A DNA stretch of 64,000 bases from the NCBI RefSeq assembly GCF_900099655.1, contig NZ_FNDC01000010.1, positions 62,001 to 126,000 of the forward strand. Reading direction: 5' to 3'. Below are positions 53,654 to 62,428 of the stretch, piece after piece. Positions within the stretch are counted from its first letter, which is position 1. Each line of letters starts with the position of its first letter. This DNA comes from Planococcus glaciei (GTDB lineage Bacteria > Bacillota > Bacilli > Bacillales_A > Planococcaceae). The translations under genes and the position numbers were made by a program. A model generated the notes under the pieces. The model ran no database searches and was not told where the DNA came from. It saw only the letters and a list, made by a program, of their open reading frames with translations.

Positions 53654-53681
53654 AGCGCTTCTGAAAAGAAGCGCTTTTTTT
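53654..53681 (+). terminator. Right copy of duplicated terminator, element 1
   Basis: AGCGCTTCTGAAAAGAAGCGCT followed by seven Ts: a functional-looking terminator for the M1 peptidase transcript. Confidence 0.88.
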
Positions 53682-53747
53682 ATTGAAAATAAAGCTATTT
53701 TCTGAAAGAAGATGCTGTTAAAATATAGAAAAGATCGGGGTTATTTG

Positions 53748-54272
53748 ATGCATATTACGCGAGCGGATATAGGTCATGCGAAAGGGATTTCGCGAGTTCA
53801 TATAGACAGTTGGAAAACCACTTATAGCGGAATTGTCCCCCAGGATTATTTGGATCAGTTGGACTATGAAAGCCGGGAACAGCAATGGCGGAAAAATCTT
53901 TCGGTTAGCCAGGTATTTGTCGCGGAGACCAGCGGCAAACAAGTGGCCGGTTTTTCGACAGGGGGCAAAGAACGGACAGGAAATTATGGGGATGCTGTCG
54001 GTGAAGTGTACGCCATCTATGTTTTAAAAGAATATCAGGGACGCGGTTTAGGCAAGCAATTGCTAAAGCCCATTGTCGACAATTTGCAGCAGCAGGACAT
54101 TGATGAACTCATTGTTCTGGCGCTGGAAGACAATCCTGCATGCGGCTTTTACAAGAGCTTGGGCGGAAAAGCAATCGGTCGGCTGGAAATCGAAATTGCC
54201 GGAACGTACCTGGGTGAAACGGTATTTCATTGGAAATCCTTGAAGGACATACGCCTGCGAATAGAAAGGTAG
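53748..54272 (+). CDS. GNAT acetyltransferase
   Basis: 174 residues. GEVYAIYVLKEYQGRGLGKQLL is motif A, followed by NPACGFYKSLGGKAIG. ATG at 53748 was chosen after GGGGTTATTTG; an upstream in-frame ATG at 53712 gives an extra 12 residues. Stand-alone. Substrate unknown. Confidence 0.86.
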   Translation: MHITRADIGHAKGISRVHIDSWKTTYSGIVPQDYLDQLDYESREQQWRKNLSVSQVFVAETSGKQVAGFSTGGKERTGNYGDAVGEVYAIYVLKEYQGRGLGKQLLKPIVDNLQQQDIDELIVLALEDNPACGFYKSLGGKAIGRLEIEIAGTYLGETVFHWKSLKDIRLRIER

Positions 54273-54473
54273 TTATTTGGCTGGCGGAACATGTAATATT
54301 CCAAAAACCCAAAATTGAATTTAATAAAAATCTATTCTTGAATTTAAAATTTTGCGTAGTTACCCGGCTGAAGGGGAATGATAGAGGAAAGTGCAAATTG
54401 AAAATCAGGTGAGTTTACAGAACGACACAGAACCGGGCAAAATAACTGCCAACACAGAAAGACGGAGGATGAC

Positions 54474-56012
54474 ATGAACAGCAAAATGAAGTTTTTCACC
54501 CTAATTTTAGTGCTAGTTGCGGCATCGGTTGCGAGTTTTTTATTGATTTTTCAGCAAGGGCTTGTGGGAGGGCTGGCAATTGCTTCGCTATTTCTTTTGG
54601 TTTGCCTGATTCTTTTTGTATTGAGCGTTTATGGAGTGGTGACAGACCGCTTGGAATTTATGGGGTTCCGTACGGTCCGTGAACACATCGGTTTAATGAT
54701 TTTCTCTATTTTTCTGTCAACCGTAGTCGGCTCTTTTGCAGTTGCCAACTCTTTTGTGGAATACACAGTCGGAGACAATAATTTAGCTTATGCAGAAAAG
54801 TCCCGCCTTTTTGCAAGCAGCATTTTCCAGGTGCCTTCCCAAAAGGAACTGATGAAAACCGAAAAGAATGGAGTGACTTATTATTATTCCGAAGAGCAGG
54901 AACTCCACATTGAAAAAATCGACCAGCTGCTTCAAGAAGAAAAACAAGGATTCTATTCATATTTTGGCATAAAAGATGACAGTGGCTTGTCGATTGAATT
55001 CCACGGCAGCTATGAATCGCTTGAATCGAGTTCAGGCATGGAGGGGATTGCGGGTTATTACAATTCCGGCAACCGGACGATTCATCTGATCCCTGATGAT
55101 GAAATTTGGGAGCTGATCCTGCTTCACGAATATACCCATTACCAGAGCCATTTGTATGCTGAAGAAAACAATTTGGGAATTCAACGGATTCCGTCCTGGT
55201 TTGAAGAAGGGCTTGCTGATTTTTTGGCGGAAGATAATAGTTACTGGTACGATCTTCAATCGGTCGAGCTGATCAATTTCCGCAGTCTGGATATCTATAC
55301 GGAATTCGAGGAGGCTTCTACCGAGAGTTACGATCCGTATGCCCAGAGTTTTCTGGCTGTGCAATCCTTGGTAATGGACCATGGAACGGAGTTTATTCCC
55401 GATTTATTGACCTCCAGAAACACCTCGGAATTTTACCGCAAGCTCGAAGAATTGACCGGCATGGAGCTCGCAGAATTCCAGAAAACCTTTTTGAAAGATA
55501 TGCTCGAAGAACAAAAAACACGCAATGCAAAATTGGATCAAGCGTACAATGCCATTGACACAAAACAATTTGACAAAGCTGAAGAAATCCTGAAAAACCT
55601 TCAAAAGAGCGGCAATAAATTTGACGTAGATGAAGCCTATTGGATTTTAACCGATGTTTATTTAGAGCAGGGGTTGTATGAAAAAACAATCGCTGCCCTG
55701 GAGGAAAAAATCAGCAAAGGGGAAGAGGAGTTTCTAATAGACGATCTGCTGCTGCTCGCTGAAGTGCAGTTAATCATGGATCCGGCAAAATCATTAGAGC
55801 TCGCCAAAAAGGCTAAAGCTTTGAATGAGGAAAGCGGCGACTATTACGATCCGCTGGAGCTGGACCTGTTGGAGCAAGCTTATCAAAAAATCAATTCGCC
55901 AAGTGCACTAAGCGGCTATAAAATGATTTTTGACCAGGAACTGGTATGGAATCCTTATGTTCTCGAAGATCTGGGTGAAAAGCTGGCAAAGGAATACCCG
56001 GGGAAATTTTAA
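54474..56012 (+). CDS. Membrane protein with gluzincin-type (HEYTH) peptidase domain
   Basis: 512 residues. Three hydrophobic segments (about 6-28, 32-56, 73-94) then an extracellular domain with HEYTH (218-222) and PSWFEEGLADF (240-250), i.e. the zinc signature of a gluzincin 'peptidase MA-like' family. The last 160 residues are helical, TPR-like repeats (KQFDKAEEILKNLQKSG). Substrate unknown. Start after CGGAGGATGAC. Upstream 200 bases contain a repeated TTGAATTTAA (near 54316 and 54343) with no clear role. Confidence 0.78.
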   Translation: MNSKMKFFTLILVLVAASVASFLLIFQQGLVGGLAIASLFLLVCLILFVLSVYGVVTDRLEFMGFRTVREHIGLMIFSIFLSTVVGSFAVANSFVEYTVGDNNLAYAEKSRLFASSIFQVPSQKELMKTEKNGVTYYYSEEQELHIEKIDQLLQEEKQGFYSYFGIKDDSGLSIEFHGSYESLESSSGMEGIAGYYNSGNRTIHLIPDDEIWELILLHEYTHYQSHLYAEENNLGIQRIPSWFEEGLADFLAEDNSYWYDLQSVELINFRSLDIYTEFEEASTESYDPYAQSFLAVQSLVMDHGTEFIPDLLTSRNTSEFYRKLEELTGMELAEFQKTFLKDMLEEQKTRNAKLDQAYNAIDTKQFDKAEEILKNLQKSGNKFDVDEAYWILTDVYLEQGLYEKTIAALEEKISKGEEEFLIDDLLLLAEVQLIMDPAKSLELAKKAKALNEESGDYYDPLELDLLEQAYQKINSPSALSGYKMIFDQELVWNPYVLEDLGEKLAKEYPGKF

Positions 56013-56040
56013 AAGGTAAAACGAAAAGCACGAGAAGTGA

Positions 56041-56074
56041 AACAAGCGGCTGCAACCAGCCGCTTGTTTTTTAT
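56041..56074 (+). terminator. Intrinsic terminator
   Basis: AACAAGCGGCTG pairs with CAGCCGCTTGTT, loop CAAC, then Ts. Confidence 0.92.
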
Positions 56075-56173
56075 GAAAAAAGAAATTTGGCATGCACTTT
56101 ATTCTCTGTAACTTTATTCAAAGAAAAGCGTACATATACATAAGATGTTTCGGTAAAAGTAGGAGGGGGACAG

Positions 56174-56524
56174 ATGAAGAGCAAGCTTGCATGGCTGGGT
56201 GCTTTTTTTATTTTACTTACCGGATTTTTGTATGTAGCTACGTTTTATGCGTATGAACCGGCTGAAACACTGGGAGGGTTCCCGGAACCGGTTTTCGCGG
56301 AAATTACAGAAGACAAAGAAACCGCAAAATTGTATTACTGGAACGGTGCATCAGAAGAAGATGGCATCCCTTTTGGCTATGAAGTCGTTATTCTGGCCAG
56401 CGGCTGGAAAAAAGGGGCGAGAGAAGGTGCCTCCGTCATGTATCACAAAGGCGATGAGCAAGTGGATGTGATTTCTTCGACAAATCGCCTGATTCTCATG
56501 AAAAAGAAAAACATTTCCAATTGA
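56174..56524 (+). CDS. Hypothetical membrane-anchored protein
   Basis: 116 residues. N-terminal hydrophobic helix (about 4-27), then an extracellular domain of 85 residues. Not recognised. Start after GTAGGAGGGGGACAG. Shares a terminator with the convergent UspA gene. Confidence 0.72.
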   Translation: MKSKLAWLGAFFILLTGFLYVATFYAYEPAETLGGFPEPVFAEITEDKETAKLYYWNGASEEDGIPFGYEVVILASGWKKGAREGASVMYHKGDEQVDVISSTNRLILMKKKNISN

Positions 56525-56533
56525 ACGCAAAAG

Positions 56534-56578
56534 AAAAATCCCCGGACTGCAGAGAACTGCCATCCGGGGATTTTGTTT
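56534..56578. terminator. Bidirectional terminator
   Basis: AAAAATCCCCGGA pairs with TCCGGGGATTTT around a 16-base loop that itself contains CAG/CTG pairing. Confidence 0.88.
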
Positions 56579-56579
56579 G

Positions 56580-57161
56580 TTATCGTCTGCCGATGTCTTT
56601 GCCCACTTCTGAGCCTTGCTGAAGCGGCGTTTTGTCGCCGACAATTTGTTCTGAATTTGCGTCTGAACCGATTTCGTCGCTTGTTCTGTATGTGCTTGCG
56701 CTGATGTCGTCATCTTCAGCATCTTCTGTGCGGACGACTAACACGTCGCATTTGGCAGAACGCACGATATGTTCAGACACACTGCCGATGAGGAAGCGTT
56801 CAACGGTGTTCAAACCAGTTGCACCACAAATGATTAAATCAGCATTTACCTTTTTAGCCAGTTCACGCGAAATCATCGATTTTGGAGAACCATAATCCAC
56901 GAGGATATTAACACTTCCGACGCCAGCTGCTTCGGCCTCTTTTTTATAGCCGCCAAGCAAATCCTCAGCAAACTTTTGGGCACGGTCTGCAATCGAACGG
57001 TCATACGCTTCAATGGCCGCAAATGAACGAGTATCGATGATATTCACCAAATTCAATGTGGCATTGTTCCGTTTCGCTATGCCCACCGATTTTTTAAAAG
57101 CCCATTCTGCTTCTTTCGAACCGTCAACTGCTACCAAGATCTGCGAATACTTCAATGTCAT
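56580..57161 (-). CDS. Universal stress protein (UspA family)
   Basis: 193 residues. Starts MTLKYSQILVAVDGSKEAEWA after AAGGAGGAATGCACA. The ATP-binding loop GATGLNTVERFLIGSVSEHI (G-2x-G-9x-G-S) is complete, so this is the nucleotide-binding type. A polar tail of about 40 residues beyond the usual domain (from RTEDAEDDD) is unusual. It is transcribed away from ald. Confidence 0.9.
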   Translation of the reverse strand: MTLKYSQILVAVDGSKEAEWAFKKSVGIAKRNNATLNLVNIIDTRSFAAIEAYDRSIADRAQKFAEDLLGGYKKEAEAAGVGSVNILVDYGSPKSMISRELAKKVNADLIICGATGLNTVERFLIGSVSEHIVRSAKCDVLVVRTEDAEDDDISASTYRTSDEIGSDANSEQIVGDKTPLQQGSEVGKDIGRR

Positions 57162-57470
57162 TGTGCATTCCTCCTTGTCTATAGTTATATCTTTCGATAA
57201 ATAAAGGCGAGTTCCTTCTTTTTGCACAAATATTTACCGGATATTTGGCGGTTATATGAATGAATTTACGTTTTTTTGGAAACTGCAGCGTTGTTTATTT
57301 TTATTTTTTCATAATAATTAAATTGTCGGAACGCACTTTTTAAGGAGAAAATCCGAAAAACATAAAAAAGGGGAGCGGAAACAGGAATTATCTGATAGAA
57401 TAGACTTGCTTTGAACATTTAGATGTTTTATAAATTATTATTCTATAGCACACAAATGGAGGGTTTTGTA
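57162..57470. promoter_or_regulatory. 309-base AT-rich divergent region between usp and ald
   Basis: No ORF is convincing. For ald, TTGCTT (57406-57411), 17 bases, TATAAA (57429-57434) is a plausible promoter. No clear operator or riboswitch was recognised; ald regulators in other bacteria are not visible next door. Confidence 0.45.
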
Positions 57471-58586
57471 ATGCGTATTGGGGTACCTAAAGAAGTTAAG
57501 AACAATGAAAACCGTGTAGCAATGACACCGGCAGGCGTAGTGAACTTGGCGCTTTATGGACACGAAGTGTTTATCGAGACAGAAGCAGGTCTTGGATCCG
57601 GCTTTACAGACGAAGATTACAAAACAGCTGGAGCGCAGATTGTAAACACTGCTGAAGAAGCATGGGCACAGGAAATGATTATGAAAGTGAAAGAACCGGT
57701 TTCTTCGGAGTACGGTTATTTCCGTGAAGGCATGATTCTCTTTACATATCTTCACTTGGCTCCAGAACCGGAATTGACAAAAGCGATGCTTGATTCCAAA
57801 GTGGTCGGGATTGCTTACGAAACCGTTCAGCTTCCGAACAATACTTTGCCATTGCTTACACCAATGAGTGAAGTGGCGGGCAAAATGTCAACTCAGATCG
57901 GTGCACAATTCCTTGAGAAAATCCACGGCGGCGGCGGCATTCTGCTTGGCGGAATTCCTGGCGTTTCACGCGGCAAAGTAACCATCGTAGGCGGCGGCGT
58001 TGCGGGAACCAATGCAGCGAAAGTGGCAGTCGGTATGGGAGCAAGCGTAACAATCCTGGACTTAAACCCGGATCGCCTGCGCCAGTTGGATGACTTGTTC
58101 GGCGGCGATGTGCAGACATTGATCTCAAATCCATTCCATATTGCAGAATCGGTAAAAGAAGCGGATTTGGTAGTTGGAGCTGTATTGATTCCAGGTGCGA
58201 AAGCGCCGAAACTGGTAACAGAAGAAATGATCAAATCGATGAAACCAGGTTCTGTAGTTGTGGATATCGCAATCGACCAAGGCGGCATTTTTGAAACAAG
58301 CGACCGCATCACGACTCATGACAATCCGACTTACGTAAAACACGACGTGGTTCACTATGCTGTGGCGAATATGCCAGGGGCTGTTCCACGGACTTCAACA
58401 ATCGGCTTGACGAACGTTACTGTTCCTTATGCAGTACAAATCGCCAACAAAGGTTATGAAAAAGCCATCCTTGAAAATGAAGCACTGAAAAAAGGCGTCA
58501 ACACGCTTAAAGGCTATGTAACATATAAAGCCGTTGCGGACGACCAAGGCATCGAGTACAAATCAGTCGACGAATTGTTGGCGTAA
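57471..58586 (+). CDS. ald: Alanine dehydrogenase
   Basis: 371 residues starting [22 protein letters not shown], the AlaDH signature, after TGGAGGG. Rossmann loop [18 protein letters not shown] (about 174-191). It oxidises alanine to pyruvate and ammonia with NAD. Frame open further up to 57423 but without family similarity. The terminator that follows is the one split by element 2. Confidence 0.96.
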   Translation: MRIGVPKEVKNNENRVAMTPAGVVNLALYGHEVFIETEAGLGSGFTDEDYKTAGAQIVNTAEEAWAQEMIMKVKEPVSSEYGYFREGMILFTYLHLAPEPELTKAMLDSKVVGIAYETVQLPNNTLPLLTPMSEVAGKMSTQIGAQFLEKIHGGGGILLGGIPGVSRGKVTIVGGGVAGTNAAKVAVGMGASVTILDLNPDRLRQLDDLFGGDVQTLISNPFHIAESVKEADLVVGAVLIPGAKAPKLVTEEMIKSMKPGSVVVDIAIDQGGIFETSDRITTHDNPTYVKHDVVHYAVANMPGAVPRTSTIGLTNVTVPYAVQIANKGYEKAILENEALKKGVNTLKGYVTYKAVADDQGIEYKSVDELLA

Positions 58587-58619
58587 GCAAAATTATTGAA
58601 CAATTGGACATTATCAAAA

Positions 58620-58653
58620 AAGCAGTCACCGGAGAAAATCCGGTGACTGCTTT
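58620..58653 (+). repeat. Left copy of duplicated terminator hairpin, element 2
   Basis: A 13-bp perfect stem (58621-58633 with 58639-58651), five-base loop GAAAA, followed by TTTAAC. Confidence 0.92.
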
Positions 58654-58664
58654 AACTTATTAAC

Positions 58665-58791
58665 CGATATTCCGCAAACCAGCTGCGCTTGCCGCGGGCG
58701 AGCGCCAAGCCTCCTCATGTGCTTGCGCACCTTGCGGGGTCTCGGCTGTCTCGCTTTCCCGCAGGCGTCTCCGCTGGTTTGCTCCATATCG
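58665..58791 (-). repeat. GC-rich structured unit, element 2, minus orientation
   Basis: Long arms CGATAT-TCC-GCAAACCAGC (58665-58683) and GCTGGTTTGC-TCC-ATATCG (58773-58791): 16 paired bases with a symmetric three-base bulge. Core stem CCGCGGG (58692-58698) with CCCGCAG (58758-58764). Confidence 0.85.
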
Positions 58792-58869
58792 ATAGCGAAC
58801 TGTGAATAAAAAGCGTTTATACTCATCTACTCTTTCTGATAAAAAGAGTTCTCTATTAAAAGAGCAATC

Positions 58870-58993
58870 CGAATGAAGCGGAAAGTGGCGACTCCTGCGG
58901 GAGCAGCACGAGCTGAAGACCCTGGACGGAGCGCAGCGAAGGAAGCGGCTGAAGCCGTGCCCGCGGAAAGCGTCCACTTGGAGCGAAATGAAT
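58870..58993 (+). repeat. GC-rich structured unit, element 2, plus orientation
   Basis: Core GGCGACTCCTGCGGGA with CTGCGGG (58895-58901) and CCCGCGG (58960-58966), inner GTGG/CCAC arms (58885-58888, 58974-58977). Homologous in core to the plus unit of element 1 (GCTGAAGACCC, GGCTGAAGC, CGGAAAGCG). Confidence 0.75.
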
Positions 58994-59022
58994 AAAGGCT
59001 TCACTTGTTTCTCAATAGCCTG

Positions 59023-59061
59023 AAGCAGTCACCGGAGAAATTCCGGTGACTGCTTTTTGCA
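59023..59061. terminator. Right copy of duplicated terminator; shared with pepQ
   Basis: AAGCAGTCACCGGA-GAAAT-TCCGGTGACTGCTTTTT stands directly after the pepQ stop on the minus strand and ends the ald region on the plus strand. Confidence 0.9.
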
Positions 59062-59062
59062 T

Positions 59063-60160
59063 TTAATTTGAAATGATTTGAAGTTCTTTCGGGAATTTCG
59101 TCAATACTTCCACGCCGTTTTCTGTGACAGCGACATCGTCTTCGATGCGGACGCCGACTTTGCCTGGCACGTAAACGCCCGGTTCAATGGTAAACACCAT
59201 CCCAGCTTCCATGGCCATTTGGTTAGATCCGTGCAAAGATGGGAATTCATGCACCGAAATGCCGAGCCCGTGGCCGAGGCGGTGAGTGAAATATTCGCCG
59301 TAGCCGGCATCTTCGATCACCTGGCGTGAAGCTTGGTCGAGTTCAGCGGCGGTGATGCCCGGTTTTACGGCATTCACGGCAGCAAGTTCAGCGCGAAGGA
59401 CGATGTCATATACGGCTTTTTGTTCTTCGTTCGGTTCGCCGAATGCCAGTGTGCGGGTAATGTCCGAGCAATAGCCTTTATGGACAACGCCGAGGTCAAA
59501 CAGCACCAAATCGCCTTTCTGGATTTTGCGGTCGCCTGTTTTGCCGTGCGGAGAAGCCGCTTTCGGCCCGCTGAGGACAGTGGTATCGAACGACATATGC
59601 GTAACGCCGCGTTTTTTCAGTGCCAACTCAATTTCCGTCATCACTTCGATTTCAGTAATGCCTTCACGCAAAGTTTTGGCTCCGATTTCAATCGCGTAAT
59701 CCGCGAGTTCGGCTGCTTCTCTCAAAATTTGAAGTTCTGCCTCATCTTTGATGACGCGCATGGCATTGATTTTTTCATCCAATGCCACAAACTCGGGATT
59801 GCCGAACAGCCGGTTCATGGCTTCAAAGCGGTCTACCGTCATATGCGATTTTTCGATGGCGATCCGGCGGACACTGCCGTTCCGTTCGGCAGTAGTGCGG
59901 TGCAAAACCTGCATCGCGTCTTCTGTATCGACGTGGCCGACAATGTCGCCATTCCAGCCGGCGCTTTTCGCGTCCGGAATTTCCATCTGCGGGCAAATCA
60001 GAAACGGTTCTGCATCTTTAAAGACCATGACACCAAGAAGGCGTTCGTGTGGATCGCTTTTGAATCCGCTGGCGTAAAAAACGTTGTCAGGGTTGGTGAC
60101 AAATGCAGCATCAACATCGGATTCGGTTAAGTAGGCTTTCAATTGCTGTATTTTATTCAT
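59063..60160 (-). CDS. pepQ: Xaa-Pro peptidase, M24 family
   Basis: 365 residues. N-terminal creatinase-like domain (to about 130), then the pita-bread fold with metal ligands in LFDLGVVHKGYCSDITRT (two Asp), HRLGHGLGISVHE (His), and FTIEPGVY and GVRIEDD (two Glu). It cleaves X-Pro bonds in the cytoplasm. Start after AAAAGGAGGAATACAT. Assignment as dipeptidase versus aminopeptidase is not settled by sequence. Confidence 0.92.
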   Translation of the reverse strand: MNKIQQLKAYLTESDVDAAFVTNPDNVFYASGFKSDPHERLLGVMVFKDAEPFLICPQMEIPDAKSAGWNGDIVGHVDTEDAMQVLHRTTAERNGSVRRIAIEKSHMTVDRFEAMNRLFGNPEFVALDEKINAMRVIKDEAELQILREAAELADYAIEIGAKTLREGITEIEVMTEIELALKKRGVTHMSFDTTVLSGPKAASPHGKTGDRKIQKGDLVLFDLGVVHKGYCSDITRTLAFGEPNEEQKAVYDIVLRAELAAVNAVKPGITAAELDQASRQVIEDAGYGEYFTHRLGHGLGISVHEFPSLHGSNQMAMEAGMVFTIEPGVYVPGKVGVRIEDDVAVTENGVEVLTKFPKELQIISN

Positions 60161-60249
60161 ATGTATTCCTCCTTTTATATGTGTAGCATATCAAATTTCA
60201 GGGTATAATACTGCTTGAAATGATTGCCAATACACTCGGGAGGGATTTC

Positions 60250-60930
60250 ATGCAAGTATCATATCACGGCCATTCGGTTGTAAAAATCAAAACAGGAAGC
60301 AAAACCATTTTGATCGATCCATTCATCAGCGGCAACAGCTTGACAGACTTGACAGCCAGCGAAGAAAAGCCGGACGTCATCTTGCTGACGCATGCACACA
60401 ACGATCATGTGGGCGATACCATCGACTTGGCGAAAACCAATGATGCCCAAATTGTGGCACCGGTGGAACTCGCAAATTATTTGGGAAGCCAGGGATTGAA
60501 TGCAATCGGCATGAACCTCGGCGGCTCTCATGAATTCGATTTTGGAACAGTCAAATACACCAAAGCTTTCCATAGTTCTTCTTATACAACGGAAGAAGGA
60601 GACGTCATTTACGGCGGCATGCCGGCAGGCCTTTTGTTCAAAGCGGAAGGCAAGACGATCTACCATGCCGGAGACACGGAAGTGTTTGGCGATATGGCGA
60701 TCATCGGCGAGCGCAATGAAATTGATGTGGCTTTTGTGCCAATCGGCGATTTTTTTACCATGGGGCCGGAAGACGCTGCATATGCAGTCGAACTGTTAAA
60801 ACCGAAAACCGTTGTGCCGATCCATTACAATACCTTCCCGCCGATCAAACAGGATCCGGAAAAGTTCAAGGCATTGGTGAAAAATACAGAAGTGAATATC
60901 TTGCAGGCCGGCGGAACCATCGACTTGTAA
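60250..60930 (+). CDS. ytkL: UPF0173 metal-dependent hydrolase YtkL
   Basis: 226 residues. Metallo-beta-lactamase fold with [10 protein letters not shown] (about 53-62), then [12 protein letters not shown] and PIHYNTFP. Substrate unknown. ATG at 60250 after GGGAGGGATTTC; frame open upstream to 60220. Divergent from pepQ, terminator follows. Confidence 0.92.
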   Translation: MQVSYHGHSVVKIKTGSKTILIDPFISGNSLTDLTASEEKPDVILLTHAHNDHVGDTIDLAKTNDAQIVAPVELANYLGSQGLNAIGMNLGGSHEFDFGTVKYTKAFHSSSYTTEEGDVIYGGMPAGLLFKAEGKTIYHAGDTEVFGDMAIIGERNEIDVAFVPIGDFFTMGPEDAAYAVELLKPKTVVPIHYNTFPPIKQDPEKFKALVKNTEVNILQAGGTIDL

Positions 60931-60936
60931 AACCAG

Positions 60937-60967
60937 AATCCGGAGAATCCTATTCTCCGGATTTTTT
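60937..60967 (+). terminator. Intrinsic terminator after ytkL
   Basis: A 12-bp perfect stem (60937-60948 with 60952-60963), then a T run. Confidence 0.9.
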
Positions 60968-61077
60968 CGGCTGAAAAAACTTTTGTTCACCGCCTCTTTA
61001 GCCGCATCGCTGCCCTTGTTTCAATAGGAAATATGGTACACTATGGGCAAGAGCAAGCAGAAAGAAAAGGTGAGTTT

Positions 61078-62385
61078 ATGGCAACAAAACACGAACAGAT
61101 TTTAGAGTATATTGAAACGCTGCCGGTTGGAGAGAAAATTTCGGTGAGACGGATCGCAAAAGATCTGCAGGTCAGCGAAGGAACGGCTTACCGGGCGATT
61201 AAGGAGGCGGAAACTCAGCGCCTCGTCTCGACAATCGAGCGCGTCGGCACGATCCGCATCGAACGGAAAAAGAAAGAAAACATCGAGCGGCTGACATACG
61301 CGGAAATTGTCAACATCGTGGATGGACAGGTGCTGGGCGGAAAAGCCGGTTTGCATAAGTCGCTGACCAAATTCGTCATCGGTGCTATGCAGCTGGAAGA
61401 CATGATGCGCTATACCGAAGCTGGAAATCTCCTGATTGTCGGCAACCGCTTCAAGGCGCATGAATACGCACTGCAGGCAGGCGCAGCTGTTCTCGTAACG
61501 GGCGGATTTGATGCGTCGGACACAGTCAAACGGCTGGCGGATGAGTACGAACTGCCGGTCATTTCAACAAGCTACGATACGTTTACAGTAGCGACGATGA
61601 TCAACCGGGCCATCTACGACCAATTGATTAAAAAAGAAATCCTGTTGATCGAAGATATTTTGATTCCTTTCGAAAACACGCATTTGCTGTACGAAAAAGA
61701 CCCGATCAGCCGGTATCGTGAACTGAACAAAGAAACGACGCACGGCGGGTTTCCGGTGATCGATGACAGCGGCAAACTGGTCGGCATTATTACATCCCGT
61801 GATGTGATCGGCCATTCGGATGAAGAAACGATAGAAAAGGTGATGACGAAAGACCCCATTACCGTATCGCTTCAAACCAGTGTCGCCGCTGCTGGCCACC
61901 GGATGATTTGGGAAGGCATCGATTTGCTGCCGGTATCGGATGACCACGGGAAACTGAAAGGGGTCATCAGCCGGCAAGATGTGCTGAAAGCCATTCAAAC
62001 GGCGCAGCGACAGCCCCAGCAAGGAGAGACCATCGATGACATCATCAAAAGCCAGCTGCGCATTCCGCAAGCGGACAAGCTGACATTGGAATTTAAAGTG
62101 ACGCCGCAAATGACCAATGCCTATGGGTCGGTCTCCTACGGAGCGTACACCACCATTTTGGTGGAAGCGGCAACAGCGGCATTAAAAACCAAGAACCGAA
62201 GAGAAAGCGCATTGGAAAACATGACGATCTATTACTTGAATCCGGTGCAGCTGGATTCCACGCTCCATATCAAACCGCTGATTCTGCACATCAGCCGAAA
62301 GTCCGCCAAAGTGGATGTCGAAGTGCTGTCCGACCATAAGATTGTGGGAAAAGCTTTGCTGACGTTCCAGTTATTGGACAGGTAA
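61078..62385 (+). CDS. ytoI: YtoI-like HTH-DRTGG-CBS-hotdog protein
   Basis: 435 residues. Order: N-terminal winged helix (RRIAKDLQVSEGTAYRAIKE, about 20-40), DRTGG domain (about 70-180), two CBS domains (about 190-305) and a C-terminal hotdog-like domain (about 325-430, YGSVSYGAYTTILVEAA). Matches the YtoI architecture; probably a ligand-controlled transcription factor. Start ATG after AAAGGTGAGTTT. Terminator shared with ytpI. Confidence 0.9.
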   Translation: MATKHEQILEYIETLPVGEKISVRRIAKDLQVSEGTAYRAIKEAETQRLVSTIERVGTIRIERKKKENIERLTYAEIVNIVDGQVLGGKAGLHKSLTKFVIGAMQLEDMMRYTEAGNLLIVGNRFKAHEYALQAGAAVLVTGGFDASDTVKRLADEYELPVISTSYDTFTVATMINRAIYDQLIKKEILLIEDILIPFENTHLLYEKDPISRYRELNKETTHGGFPVIDDSGKLVGIITSRDVIGHSDEETIEKVMTKDPITVSLQTSVAAAGHRMIWEGIDLLPVSDDHGKLKGVISRQDVLKAIQTAQRQPQQGETIDDIIKSQLRIPQADKLTLEFKVTPQMTNAYGSVSYGAYTTILVEAATAALKTKNRRESALENMTIYYLNPVQLDSTLHIKPLILHISRKSAKVDVEVLSDHKIVGKALLTFQLLDR

Positions 62386-62396
62386 TGAAAGGCAAA

Positions 62397-62428
62397 TAAA
62401 AAAATCTCCCCGCAAGGAGAGATTTTTA
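62397..62428. terminator. Bidirectional terminator, ytoI/ytpI
   Basis: AAAAATCTCC and GGAGAGATTTTT form an imperfect stem with A and T runs on both sides. Confidence 0.8.

Larger units (their letters stand above)
53176..53677 (+). mobile_element. Putative terminator-inserted, non-coding paired-repeat element 1
   Basis: No gene is convincing over 570 bases. The hairpin AGCGCTTCTGAAAAGAAGCGCT occurs twice, at 53183-53204 and 53654-53675, identical over 22 bases; 449 bases lie between. The left copy keeps the A run, the right copy keeps the T run, as if one terminator had been split and its hairpin duplicated. Inside are two opposed GC-rich units (53268-53390 and 53489-53607). The ends show weak inverted similarity (AGCTTGTAGA against AGACTGTAGA). 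An ORF at 53456 is a by-product. Confidence 0.7.
58616..59057 (+). mobile_element. Putative terminator-inserted, non-coding paired-repeat element 2
   Basis: The ald terminator hairpin AGCAGTCACCGGA-loop-TCCGGTGACTGCT occurs at 58620-58653 and again at 59023-59056 (34 bases, one difference in the loop), with 369 bases between. Only the right copy has a proper T run on the + strand; the left copy keeps an A run. Inside are two opposed GC-rich units (58665-58791; about 58870-58993), as in element 1. Apparent ORFs at 58626 and 58660 are by-products. Confidence 0.7.

Noticed and set aside
53456-53686. 76-codon ORF in element 1
   Set aside because: It crosses the structured GC-rich unit and the terminator hairpin; no ribosome site.
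58660-59004. 114-codon minus-strand ORF in element 2
   Set aside because: It covers both repeat units and appears because of their GC-rich composition; no family resemblance.
59333-60130. Plus-strand ORF of 265 codons inside pepQ
   Set aside because: The M24 peptidase with all metal ligands is on the other strand.
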